64,000 bases of DNA from Actinomucor elegans (taxonomy: Eukaryota; Mucoromycota; Mucoromycetes; Mucorales; Mucoraceae), in contig JAMSLZ010000019.1 of NCBI GenBank assembly GCA_026027325.1, positions 478,118 to 542,117 of the forward strand, given 5' to 3'. Shown piece after piece: positions 31,256-42,217 of the stretch. The notes below the pieces were generated by a model that did no database searches, was not told where the DNA came from, and saw only the letters and a list, made by a program, of their open reading frames with translations. Position 1 is the first letter of the stretch. Every line of letters begins with the position of its first letter. The position numbers were made by a program, and so were the translations under genes.

Positions 31256-32435
31256 GGCAGATTGGAATTGAAAGCCATAGTGTTGATGAAGATATGGTAT
31301 TTAAACCTTCTTCTGCTGACTTAATCAACCAATTATTTCCAACGTGTGATGTTAAGCATCTAATCCAGCAATATCTAGCCGATCATAATGGTTCCAGTTC
31401 AACAGAAGAGGAGTACTCTGTTTCTACTTCTAATACTTAGGAGGTCATACAGATACTCGCAATTGTTGTACAATTACTCGTACAGGTTCTGGGTTAGTGG
31501 ATGACCGGGTGCAATAGAATGTGGTTATACAATATGTCTCCGGCATTCCAAATATTTCTAGCCGTTTTAAAAATTGGAAATAGCCATTTAAATGGGTACA
31601 CATATCCAGAGAACATCACAGCAGCCAAAAATATGCCCATGAGTAAATACCTAAGGTCATCCACTAACCCAGAACCTGTACGAGTAATTGTACAACAATT
31701 GCGAGTATCTGTATGACCTCCTTACGGTAAAGCGAGGAATGGCCAAACTGTTGATATTTCTTCAAGAAAACAAAGCCAAAAGATAGATCGTCTCTTTCGC
31801 GTAAAGTTATATGTTGAAAAAAAAGCAGGTTAATAAGTTTCTAAATAACATTTTAATGATACTAGGATTTGCTTACCTCTTACTACGGAACTTTGTCGCA
31901 AAAGTATGATTTTAAGGTATCATTATCCTATCCTCCGAACAAAGATGTTCGAACAAAAATGAGAACCTATGGTGAGAACAATCGCCAAACACACCATATT
32001 TCAGCCAGGGCAATGAAACAGATTATCACTGACCGCTTTATTGGTATATGTCGAGGTTGCATAAAAAAGCTAAGGATCTGGGAGAAGACGATGAAGTTGT
32101 TATTGATTCCGTTAGCGAAGCCTATGCCAAAAGAAACAGGTGCAATTCCCGTACTCAATTGGTAAAGTAGCAGTGATAGTAATGTTGAGGTTATTCATCT
32201 TTTGTTGGTATAGAAATTGGGCCATAGAGTAGATATGTACTCTCAGAACAAAGAGCATTTCGAAAAAGAATATGGTAAACAGTTCCCAGTCTTTTTGGTT
32301 GCTGGAATGATGTCTGAAGAGGAAAGCGATGTAGACATGGAAGGCCAACAAGTGCTGATTCGTAAACGACCTCAGTACAGAAGCGCAAAAGTAAGTATAT
32401 GCGTGCTTTTCCTTATTTTCATTGACTCCTTAGTG
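31256..32435 (+). pseudogene. Unknown spliced gene fragment, interrupted by a G-type module
   Basis: Coding-like, higher-GC DNA that I do not recognise. The first exon reads RQIGIESHSVDEDMVFKPSS onward to SVSTSNT, is broken by the 282-bp module at 31440-31721, and continues in frame with YGKARNGQTVDISSRK to a GKxA-like end near 31830 when one TTA is removed. A second coding stretch at 31870-32165 (LTSYYGTLSQKYDFKVSLSY, HHISARAMKQIITDRF) changes frame near 32040. A third at 32215-32393 has EYGKQFPVFLVAGMMSEEES and VLIRKRPQYRS. Its left end is cut by an LTR tail and its right end by an inverted LTR. Probably a repeated fungal subtelomeric gene. Confidence 0.5.
31440..31721 (+). mobile_element. 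Solo G module (282-bp MITE)
   Basis: Terminal inverted repeats of 67 bp beginning GGAGGTCATACAGATACTCG; TTA on both sides (31437-31439, 31722-31724). Same sequence and orientation as the right module of composite G. It holds a spurious 71-aa frame. Confidence 0.93.
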
Positions 32436-32797
32436 TTATACCGAATATAATAAAGACTGTAAAAATAACCAGACTGATAAAACGAATTGATTTATTAAAG
32501 CATTAAAATGATGAGCTATTTATACAAAATTGAAGTTCGGATTTAACTTGATATTATAGACGATTGAGTTAGTCAAAGACTGCGCTCATGGAGTTAACAA
32601 GGATTTATAGTAATCCATTCTAGTACGACTTTATATTCGGTGATAGATAGTTTATGAAGGTTAGTTGCACTAAGCATTGATTTCCATATATATCTCTTAA
32701 CCGACGTTACAAAGCTGTCAAAGCACAAGCTGAGTATAAGCATTGTCGAACATTGACCTGATTGGTGACGGACACTGAACAAGTCATGTTTACAACA
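32436..32797 (-). repeat. LTR, inverted, 3' end missing
   Basis: Reverse complement of most of the 16975-17398 LTR, lacking the final ~60 bases. Very similar throughout, including TGTTGTAAACATGACTTG at its right edge. Confidence 0.88.
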
Positions 32798-33344
32798 AAA
32801 TTTAAGATAATTAATAGGAATATGATTTGGAATACGAACATCCGAATTATGAATAGAATTAACTTCAAGAAGAAGAGCACAAATAAGATAAGAATTAGAA
32901 ATGAATTAGGATAAGATTAAAATAAGGATAAATTAAGATCAGGAACAGATTAGGAGGAGGGATAAAAGAGAAATTAGGATAAGGAAAACGGTAAAAATTA
33001 GAACTAAGAAAAGGATTAAATTAGAGTTTATAGTAGAGCAAGAATAAGAATTAGATCTAGAATTAGGATTAAGGTAAAAATTAGGAAAATACATTGAGAA
33101 ATAAAATTGGGGTTAATATTAAGAACAGCGTTAAATGAGAACTAAGCATTAGAGTTAGGAACAGGTCAATGTAAGGTACAAGGGTTAAGGATAAGCTTAA
33201 GATTAAAATAAAGGTTAGGATTAGAATACGGTTAATGTCAAGATTAGCTTTAGGCTTATATCAGGGTTAAAATAGTAACAAGAGGGTCAAGGTTAGGATT
33301 ATGGATAAGTTTAGAGATAGGACTAGGTTAGTATTAGGATCAGA
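32798..33344 (+). repeat. Degenerate telomere-like DNA, internal
   Basis: Purine-rich sequence of scattered TTAGGA, TTAAGG and TAAGGTTAGG words on the plus strand, in the same orientation as the telomere. No gene. Confidence 0.8.
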
Positions 33345-34010
33345 GTAGTACCCTGAGGGCTAGGGCTAGGGTTTGCACAAGGCATACCTCAGGTTTATAA
33401 CACTCGTAGGCTGAGAGAGCTAATCACACCACATGCGAAAGGGTAGTACCCTGAGGGCTAGGGCTAGGGTTTGCACAAGGCATACCTCAGGTTTATAACA
33501 CTCGTAAGCTGAGAGAGCTAATCACACCACATGAGAAAGGGTAATACCCGGGCTAGGGCTAGGGCTAACCCTAGGGTTTACGCTAGGGATACCTTTGGTC
33601 AATAAAACCTAGGGCTAAGAGAGAGCTGACTACACCACAAAGGCAAAGGGGTAATACCCGGGCTAGGGCTAGGGCTAACCCTAGGGTTTACGCTAGGGAT
33701 ACCTTTGGTCAATAAAACCTAGGGCTAAGAGAGAGCTGACTACACCACAAAGGCTAAGGGGTAATACCCGGGCTAGGGCTAGGGCTAACCCTAGGGTTTA
33801 CGCTAGGGATACCTTTGGTCAATAAAACCTAGGGCTAAGAGAGAGCTGACTACACCACAAAGGCTAAGGGGTAATACCCGGGCTAGGGCTAGGGCTAACC
33901 CTAGGGTTTACGCTAGGGATACCTTTGGTCAATAAAACCTAGGGCTAAGAGAGAGCTGACTACACCACAAAGGCTAAGGGGTAATACCCGGGCTAGGGCT
34001 AGGGCTAAGA
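33345..34010 (+). repeat. Subtelomeric satellite, 98- and 110-bp units
   Basis: Two 98-bp units (from 33345 and 33443: GTAGTACCCTGAGGGCTAGG) then four 110-bp units (starting 33541, 33651, 33761, 33871: GTAATACCCGGGCTAGGGCT) and a partial fifth. Later units appear almost identical. Each contains GGGCTA telomere-like runs, and the 110-bp form has a head-to-head GGGCTAACCCTAGGG palindrome. Confidence 0.95.
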
Positions 34011-34404
34011 TTAGGGATACCCTAGGAGAATAATTGATTGGGGGTAAAGTTGGCGCATTGCTAGAATTAGAAAATAGAAAGTAATAGCCAAAGCTAAAGT
34101 TATATTAGGGTCGTTGTTGTATTCATGGCTTATTCAGCGTCCGTCATTAATCAATCGATATTCGACAAGGGTTATACTCAGCTTTGAGATGTTTCCTGCG
34201 ATGTTCGTAATTAGTTGGTAATTAGTAGGGTACGTGTATAATTAACGAGAAAACAGTAGAGATTCATTCTACCACTGCCAGCCTTTTGTTATTAATGGGC
34301 TGGGTAGTGGTTAAGTAGAGTAAATATAACTAGTCACGATTGCACAAGTTAAGTATTCAGGTACATTTCTATTACTATTCTATGTTTAGCAGTTATGTCC
34401 ACTA
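34011..34404. other. Diverged LTR-like sequence
   Basis: From 34115, TGTTGTATTCATGGCTTATT and TATTCGACAAGGGTTATACTCAGCTT parallel the first bases of the 16975 LTR with many changes. No gene. Confidence 0.45.
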
Positions 34405-34636
34405 GAGGGATATCTATTATTTTTTAAACGATTATCTTTATTATAGATATTCATAAATAAAATTGTATATATTTTTATAATTTAAACAAAGTATTATCCT
34501 TCTAGATATTTCATTTAAATATAAATAATATATTTAATCAAGAAAGCAACTGTTCTATTATGCATAAAAGGCAACATTTTCATTTATGCTTTGTTTAAAA
34601 TAGACTTCTTTTTTATAATAATAAGAGATATCCCTC
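34405..34636 (+). mobile_element. Solo E-type module (232 bp)
   Basis: Begins GAGGGATATCT and ends AGATATCCCTC; same length as the E and C modules and contains the shared AAGCAACTGTTCTATTATGC stretch, but diverged from E. Flanking bases CTA and TAG do not form a clean duplication. Confidence 0.75.
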
Positions 34637-34680
34637 TAGCTATAAGGCAACTAGTAGAAGCACTATGGCGAAAAAATTGG

Positions 34681-34995
34681 CTGCTAATATGCCAAAATGG
34701 GCAGGTAAACTGCCAATTTTTACTTATAATGCCTTGGCTGTTTTAATGCAGTAAAAAATTTTCAAATAGCCAATAAAGGCATATTAATAGCCAAGGAAAC
34801 TGGCAGAAAATATGCCAATAAGAGCATATTAGTAGCCAAGGAAACTGGCAGAAAATATGCCATTATGGGCATATTAGTAGCCAATACTCTCATTTTCAGT
34901 CTGCCAAATGGTTCCATTAATGAATTGAAATATACGTATATACGTTTATGAAAATAATTATATTTTAATAATAATATTGATTTTATTACTTTTTC
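34681..34995. repeat. CACTA-2 left subterminal repeats
   Basis: Direct and inverted copies of GGCATATTAGTAGCCAAGGA and GGCAGAAAATATGCC; the GGCATA/TATGCC core recurs in the right end (45415-45625). Probable transposase-binding arrays. Confidence 0.85.
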
Positions 34996-35306
34996 TTTGA
35001 GGGATATCTTTTTTTATATGAATTTAATATATATATTAGTAGAAAACATAAATATAATGTTGTTTTTTCATGCATAATGGAACAGTTGCCTTCTTGATAA
35101 TGTTTATTATACAGAATAATCATTTTAATTTATAAAAAAGGTTATAAAGATATAAAAACTATGGATATATTAAAAAGTTTAAATATATATAGAAAAGATA
35201 AAAATGATGTAATGTCTGTATATATCCGTCTACTATAATAATAATAACAGATTATTACTAATTTTTTTCTCTAATATACAAAAATTGAATTTTCTAACTA
35301 ATAAAA

Positions 35307-36478
35307 ATGGAAACTATTAATATTAAATATAATTTACTAAGAGAATATCAAACTTTAACAAATGAATATTGGAAATTTTTAAATTATGGTTTGCCAATTA
35401 TTAATCAAAAAAAAATATCATACAAAAAGGCCAATTCCTATTAATAAAATCAAGGAAATTAAAAAGGTTTTATTTGAGAAGTTGGGAATTATACCAGTTT
35501 ATTTCTTTTTAGTTACATTGTTTGGTGATGGAAACTATAGAGGATATAGTTTATATGTGGAGCCAATAATAAATAATTCAGAATTAAATGATTTTAACTT
35601 TGTATATCTTATTAGAAAAGATAAAAATATAAATTTAGATGATGTTGAATTAAATTATAATGATCAATTTGGTAGTTTTAGATCAAAAATGGAGAAAGTT
35701 TTTTCTGATATTGGATTCATATTTCAGAGATTAAATAATAAAAAATCATTTTTAACATCTAATATAAATATATAATATACAATTAAAAATTGCATCTGTA
35801 CTTCTAAATATTAAAAGATATGTAAAATGGACATGTTTATGTAACATTATAAATCATGTGATTTATAATTGTGTAACCAAACATTAATTGTTTTAAATAG
35901 AAAATAATAAAAATATAAAACACTTTTTAAAAAGTGTTCTAAATTGTTTTAAGAAGAAAATATAAATTATTAAAAAATGTTGACATGAATGGCAACTTTT
36001 TAATTTTTATTATTTTCAAATGACAAACAATTTGATAATATTTTTTATATTTTCAGAAAGACAAACAATTAAATAATATAGAACATTACAGTTTTCAATC
36101 AAATTGGATGAATGATAACTTTGATTTCGAATATAAAAATAATTTAACTAGTAATATAGATAGCTATAGTGCACCTCCAAAATTAAATGATAGAATAAAT
36201 AATTTAGATAAAATGAAATTGTTACAACATCAATTTTTAGGATTACAATTATCAAATGTTATAAATGATTTAATAATAATATGGATTTAGAGATAGTTGT
36301 AAATGATGATGAAAATATTTATGAGATTGATATTATTTTAGATCATAAAGGATTAGTAGTTGAAGATAGTTTTTATCTCATAAAATGGAAAAATTACGAT
36401 AATAGTGAAAATTCTTGGATACATTATACTAAATTTAATACTTTTGAATGTATTAATGCTTATTGGAACAGTAAATAA
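35307..36478 (+). pseudogene. Chromodomain DDE transposase of element E (deleted, frameshifted)
   Basis: Relative of the element C protein. It starts with METINIKYNLLREYQ, frameshifts at an A8 run near 35415, then an internal deletion joins GDGNYRG directly to YSLYVEPI, so the regions of the first and second catalytic Asp are gone. FGSFRSKMEKVF keeps the Glu. A second frameshift and about 240 bp of non-matching DNA precede 36108. The C-terminal chromodomain (IYEIDIILDHKGLVVEDSF ... WKNYDNSENSWIHYTKF) is intact. Modules flanking this dead gene are still well preserved. Confidence 0.9.
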
Positions 36479-36537
36479 GTAATATTTTCGGAATAAATAT
36501 CAATGTTGAAAAAAATATTACAATATTAAATACAACT

Positions 36538-36840
36538 TTATTTAAAATCCCATATTTCTTTAATACTAATATAACCTTTTCTGAGAAACCATGATTTGAA
36601 ATATGTTTTTCTAATTTCTTCTGTACTTTTCAATGTTGTTTTTATAACTAAATTTGCATGTACATTTGTATTATTATCACAAAAATCATAAAATGGACCA
36701 CTATATAAAATATCTTCAATATTCTTAATGTTTTTAATCCAAAATAATATTTTCTTGCTTAAAATTTCAAATTTTTTTCCATTAACGTCTTTTTTTTCAG
36801 GATCGAGTGTCAATACAACAGCGTAATAATGATATGTCAT
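36538..36840 (-). CDS. Small ORF of element E, possible Rep-like (HUH) protein
   Basis: 100 aa from the internal ATG at 36840 (MTYHYYAVVLTLDPEKKD); the 17 codons upstream in the longer frame look non-coding. I do not recognise it with confidence. The order of features, an N-terminal AVVLTL strand, a helical middle, then NVHANLVIKT followed by a W..GYI segment, recalls rolling-circle Rep endonucleases. Those carry H-hydrophobic-H where this has HAN. Lacking one His, it would be inactive, or the resemblance is chance. Convergent with the dead transposase; ends 60 bp from its stop. Confidence 0.45.
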   Translation of the reverse strand: MTYHYYAVVLTLDPEKKDVNGKKFEILSKKILFWIKNIKNIEDILYSGPFYDFCDNNTNVHANLVIKTTLKSTEEIRKTYFKSWFLRKGYISIKEIWDFK

Positions 36841-37241
36841 TGTAAAAAGATTAAATGTTTTTTTTTGTAAATATATAATAGAATATGTCAATATTTATAT
36901 TTTTTTTACAAGATATTTTTAGAAATACCAAGAAATTTATTTTTGTAATGTTCATGTGATTATTTTTAATTAATATAACAACTTTGTATTCCCTATGCCC
37001 TATAGAAGAGGGATATCTTTTTTTATATGAATTTAATATATATATTAGTAGAAAACATAAATATAATGTTGTTTTTTCATGCATAATGGAACAGTTGCCT
37101 TCTTGATAATGTTTATTATACAGAATAATCATTTTAATTTATAAAAAGGTTATAAAGATATAAAAACTATGGATATATTAAAAAGTTTAAATATATATAG
37201 AAAAGATAAAAATGATGTAATGTCTGTATATATCCGTCTTT

Positions 37242-38270
37242 CATTAGATCAAATAGTATAGTATAAAATATATAGTATAAAGCATATATAAAGGTAAAAT
37301 ATACCTGCTATATAGTAATATATATCCAGGAAAAATATCAACATAGCAATCAACTTACCGTTACCAGTCCTTTAATAAACGCACAAGAGTAGTCATTCAT
37401 ACAGAAAAATAAAAGACAAAGTGACAAAAGCAACTAAACACCGGTTATATTAGTCATTATTATGAAGGATAACTTATAAATCTTTGATAAAACTAACCTT
37501 AAACCAATCAAACGAACAAATTACTCAATCATCTACTGCTACAACTATTCAAAAAGGAAGATGGTTAGACTAATAAAGCCTAAAGTATATACTTTAACAA
37601 TGTAGTAATACATACCTGTGGAGCTTGCGTCGCATAGCAACGCGTACGTAATATACTACGCGACAATAGTACATTTAGAAAATAACAAGGCAAAGTTGAT
37701 CCTATATATGTAAAAGAAAGAAAGAAAGAAAATAACAATGAGTAATTCAGCGAGCAATGAATTGTAAAAAGAAACATACCAAAGTCAAACAAATGCAGCC
37801 TCTAAAAAAGAAAACACGTTAGAAAACAATAATGTTCGTCATTCTAAAACATGAAAACAATACCTTAAGCAAATATATCAAGAAATGAAGTATGCTGAGC
37901 CTAGGTAGCCATAAATACAGAAAAAGAGACAGAGCTAAGAAGAACTACTACTAAAAAATAAAGCTAACCATTAGAAACAATACAATTCTATCAAAAATGA
38001 ATAATATACACTTAAAAAAAAGAAAGCATACACACCAAAGCGTCGTAAAAGGGGGCCTTTACTGAAAGAAAAGACAAAAGACAAATATATGCTGCTGCTT
38101 TTTAGGTAGGCTATCGAGTTCATTAGTATACTTGTTTAAATAAAAGAAATGAAAAGAAATAAAAAAGTGAAAACATGACGAAAAAACTACAACACTCAAA
38201 GGCTAAAATGGACGCGTCATTGGCATTCAGCCAATTAAAAAGGACTAAAGTAGACTTTTATTGTTTTCTT
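37242..38270. other. CACTA-2 internal non-coding DNA
   Basis: No gene. AT-rich, with TATATAGTATA-type repeats near 37250-37330 and a GAAA microsatellite at 37711. Confidence 0.6.
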
Positions 38271-39417
38271 TTAACTAGATCTGGAAGCAGCTTTGCCTTT
38301 CTTTTGGCGTGAAATTTGAGGCGATTCAACTTCTTCGTCATCATCGCTAAAAACAGTGCGCTCTTCTTCACTATCAACAGCCATCATACGTTTTCTTCCT
38401 TTAGCAGGGCGAGAAGAGTAATTGGATGCTGATGCAGCTAATTCTCGAATACGAGCAGCAGAATTACTGCAATCGCCAGCAAAAGGAGATTCTCGTACTT
38501 GAACCGCAGAAGCAAAGCAATGCTGATTTAACACACTGTTTATATATATAAAAAAAATATGTGAATAAAAAGGCTGTTGAGCAATAAATTGCAAATGTCC
38601 CATACCTGAACTCAGATTCATTTTCTAAATCAATAGAAACATCACTTCTTTCAGCTTCGTTGTGATAAAATACATTACCTGTTAAACCAGAGGCAGACAT
38701 AGAAGCGGTAGAGATGGAAGCTTTACTCTTTAAACCGTTGTTCTTGTTTTTCAATACTGCAGTAATCAAAAGCTTTGCACCCCACATTTCTTTGCATAAA
38801 TGCAAATCGATATGATTCTCATCCAAAGCCTTCTTTTCCAAGATAAGACAATAGCGTTCTTGAATGCTAGTATCAATTTTGGCGATATCTTTAAACGACA
38901 TACCGTCAACGTATTCACTAGTCTTTTTCAATTCCTTAATCATTGTCTGCACGACATCTCTTGCTGTCATGCGCAACTGATTATACAGATCATTGACCTC
39001 CACGTCAGTTACGGTTGTGTTCCGCTTTCGTTCTTCCAGTAGCCTGACAAGAGATTTGAGACGTTTGGCAGCGTGAGGAGTGGCATTCTTCTTGGTAGGA
39101 ATAAAGCCTTCCTTTGCTTCCTCAGGTACCTTTTCAATGCATCTTCTGCTTCTCAAATTGGGATTAGCGACATTGGCAATCGCTTCATTTCTCGCTGTAT
39201 AGAAGTGTTAATTACAGTATCAACCAAAAGCATCAAAAATGAATATACCTTGGACGAGAGCTTGTTCCATTTGTTCACTTGAAGATTGTGCTACTCTTTC
39301 GCTTGGAAAGACAGGAGCCAAGATATGGATCAAATCTTGAAGCATTTGGCGGGTGCCCAGAATATCTTGTTGCATCTTAGCGAGCGCTTGCATAATAGCA
39401 TCGTTGTTGTTAGGCAT
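38271..39417 (-). CDS. CACTA-2 second protein (TnpA-like position), three exons
   Basis: Exons 39417-39249, 39194-38606 and 38535-38271 join at GT-AG sites to about 340 aa, matching the intron positions of its homologue at 11009-12091. Shared blocks: LIHILAPVFP, EAIANVANPNLRSRR, ARDVVQTM and DTSIQERYCLILEKKALD. The tail has acidic and basic patches (GRKRMMAVDSEEERTVFSDD, RQKKGKAASRSS), which suggests a nuclear protein. No known domain recognised. It appears intact, although its transposase partner is broken. Divergent from tnp2, with 380 bp between. Confidence 0.8.
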
Positions 39418-39797
39418 TGTTTAAATAAAATAAGACTTTTTAGAATAAAAAGAGAACATATAATAATACATATGTCAAGATATATATATATATAGAACTG
39501 TACTTCACCTTCATAAAACTAGTACGTCATAGTATTTTGATCGACCCTTTTGAGGAGATAACCTATTGTTATAAGTGTCTAAAAGAATAGAACCTACTAA
39601 TTCAAGTTACAAAGACAATGTGCTATATGTTTTGATCGATACTTTTGAGGAAATAGTGTTGTTGGAAGCATCCCAAAGAATAAAATATAGTCATAGAAGT
39701 TGTGAATTCAATGTCATAAGAAAAAATATAAAAGGTTATCCATATATCACATATAATACCTTTTAATTATTATCCATATAAACATACATACTTCAAA
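39418..39797. promoter_or_regulatory. Shared divergent promoter region of CACTA-2
   Basis: 380 bp between divergent starts. Contains two imperfect direct repeats (TTTTGATCGAC/TACTTTTGAGGA around 39536 and 39632, each followed by AGAATA), possible regulatory repeats. The 63-aa frame inside is not supported. Confidence 0.5.
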
Positions 39798-41263
39798 ATG
39801 CCAGCCGTTAGAAACCAAAACAAGTACAAATGCGATAGTTGTGTAAGAACATTTAGAACTATCAAGCAGAGATGCAACCATTATCAATATTATCGTGACC
39901 ACAAGAAAAGCGTTAACCGAGCCCAAGAAGCAACCATTGGTAAATTAATAACCTTGAACCATGTATGTTTCACTAATTCATCATCTTTATAGAACCTACT
40001 TCAATGGACCTTGGACCCATTCCAATGGAACAAGTAGAGGATGGTGGTACTCCTATTATCCATAATGTCAGATCCACTGATGAAAACGCGTTTACCAGCA
40101 CTGAATTAAATAGTATCCAGTTCAAAGATATCTGCGATACATTCAGCATTTCTCGTGAGGCTCAAAGAGAACTTGTATATTTGATCCGTACTATAATCAA
40201 GAACAACGACCAAGACCGCATAACTCATCCAATGGGTAAGCATCTAGTTTGACATGATTAGAACGAAACATAGGCTGATCAAAACTTTCTTTTTTACGTA
40301 CAGGTCATATTCCATCTACTGTCATGTTTCCTGACACATTGGATCACGTACTCAAAAAGAAAACTAGCATCGAGACCAAACTTCGACAAGTTTGTGTTAA
40401 TGGTTGCATGCTTTTTGCTGATGATGATATCGAGACAGCTTTCTGTAAAAATCCTATATGTAAAGAAAGTCGTTTTGATGATGATGGTAAACCTCGCCGC
40501 CATATGAAGATGCTGTCAGTTGGTGAGCAGGTTGCCAAAATGCTTGGAAATACCAAGATCAGAAATATGATGAGATATCGTCATAATTATGAATCAATTG
40601 ATGGTGTTTACAAAGATTATTTTGATGGTGCTGCTTATAAGGTATTTTCACAAGGTCATGAAAGAATTTTCACTGGTGAAGATGATGTAGCCATGGCTCT
40701 GTTTGTTGATGGTTTTCGGACAAGTAAGGGCAATACAGGTGACAAGTTGACTATTGTACATCTTCTTAACTTTAACATCCCTCCCGAGTACCGCTACCAA
40801 GACGAGTATATGCTTCAGTTAGCTATTCTTCCTGGACCAAACAATCCAAAATATATTGATACTTTCCTTCAACCTATTATTGACGAGTTTAATAATCTGT
40901 CCACCAAAGGTTTGCTTGTTCAAAAAGATGGTATCGATATCTGTCACGCTCGTGTACATTTGGTGATGGCTACTGGTGATCTCCCTGCAGCTGCTGAATT
41001 GGCACACCATGATGGACACATGGCTACCTTTGGTTGTCGAATTTGTCGTATCAAAACCCAGCGTCATGATCATCACACTTGCTTTTTAACTATTGAAGAC
41101 GAGATCCGAAACACTAACGACTTTAAGAATCCAAATGCCATCGCTGTAAGTATCACTGACAAAGAAAACAATGTTATTCCTTTTATCAACAACAACTGAG
41201 TACTTCACTTTTACCTTTTCATAGCATTATAACATCAAGACTCCAACACCATTTGCAAAATTA

Positions 41264-41353
41264 GGATGATTATCAAACGAGCTCTCACATCACGTGATAA
41301 TAGAATATGGATGATTATCAAACGAGCTCTCACATCACGTGATAATAGAATAT
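41264..41353 (+). repeat. Tandem duplication of the Merlin terminal repeat
   Basis: Two adjacent 45-bp copies beginning GGATGATTATCAAACGAGCT and including palindromic TCACATCACGTGATAA. Only the outer copy borders the target duplication. Confidence 0.93.
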
Positions 41354-41389
41354 ATTGTTTTAAGATTATTTTATTTTATAAATTTATAA

Positions 41390-41677
41390 TTTTATTTTTT
41401 TAAGAACAGGTACAATATTGTTATTAACATTATTAAATATATCTTCCTCATTGTTTTCATATACTCTTTTGCTTTTTTTACTTTTGTTATATGTTTTAAA
41501 TTCATAAACTTTTTTATTTTTTTATTTGATCCATTTTTTTAATATAAATTTCAAAACACCCATCTTTTTGTTTAATTTTAAATTCACTTAAATCATATTT
41601 TTTTATTTTTTTTACAATCATACTTCTTTTAATATTATATTTAAAGTTATCATCGGCTATTAAATCTAATATGTTCA
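41390..41677 (-). pseudogene. Decayed Merlin accessory ORF
   Basis: Relative of the 98-aa protein at 23058-23354. From the minus-strand ATG at 41677 it reads MNILDLIADDNFKYNIKRSM and KKYDLSEFKIKQKDGCFEIY, then a frameshift in a T/A run and stops. Similarity stronger at the protein than the DNA level suggests that the family was under selection. Confidence 0.72.
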
Positions 41678-42217
41678 TTATTTTTCTATATAATTGTTTT
41701 CAATTTTTAAATTTTTTATGTTGACATTATATCTAATCCAATTCATACTATTAAGTAACGCCGAGAACATATTAGAAAAGTTAATTTTACTAGAAAATAA
41801 ATCTATATTATAATAATATGTATATTAAAAAAGGAATCTATAATATAATTATTGAAAATAATTAAAATAAAAGTTATATATATTATTGATTAATAAATCT
41901 TTTCTTGAAAAGTATATTCAACGATGTAAGATTCATTAAATTTATAATCAATGTATGTAATATAAGAATAATTATTAGAACAATATGAAATGAATTATTT
42001 TATTAAAGATAATCATTCAAATATACTTATATACAAATTTTTTAGGTTTATAATAAAATAACTATATAATATTTAATAAATCAGTTTAATAACATGATCA
42101 GATCATATTAATAATTGAAATAAACTTTCAAAATGCATTTTAAGTTTAATATATTTCGTGTCATATTACATTTTTATAAAAAAATCAAATTGTATTTAAT
42201 CAAGTTATATATAAACT

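Larger units (their letters stand above)
34999..37238 (+). mobile_element. Composite chromodomain transposon E (decayed)
   Basis: 2240-bp unit flanked by TTT (34996-34998, 37239-37241). Direct modules 34999-35230 and 37008-37238 begin GAGGGATATC and end TATATCCGTC. Core ends are TACTATAAT / TTCTATAGG, matching the core ends of C. Contains a ruined transposase and a small separate ORF on the other strand. Confidence 0.9.

Noticed and set aside
33345..34010. Satellite as a CRISPR array
   Set aside because: Whole units repeat with no unique spacers and contain telomere motifs; the organism is eukaryotic.
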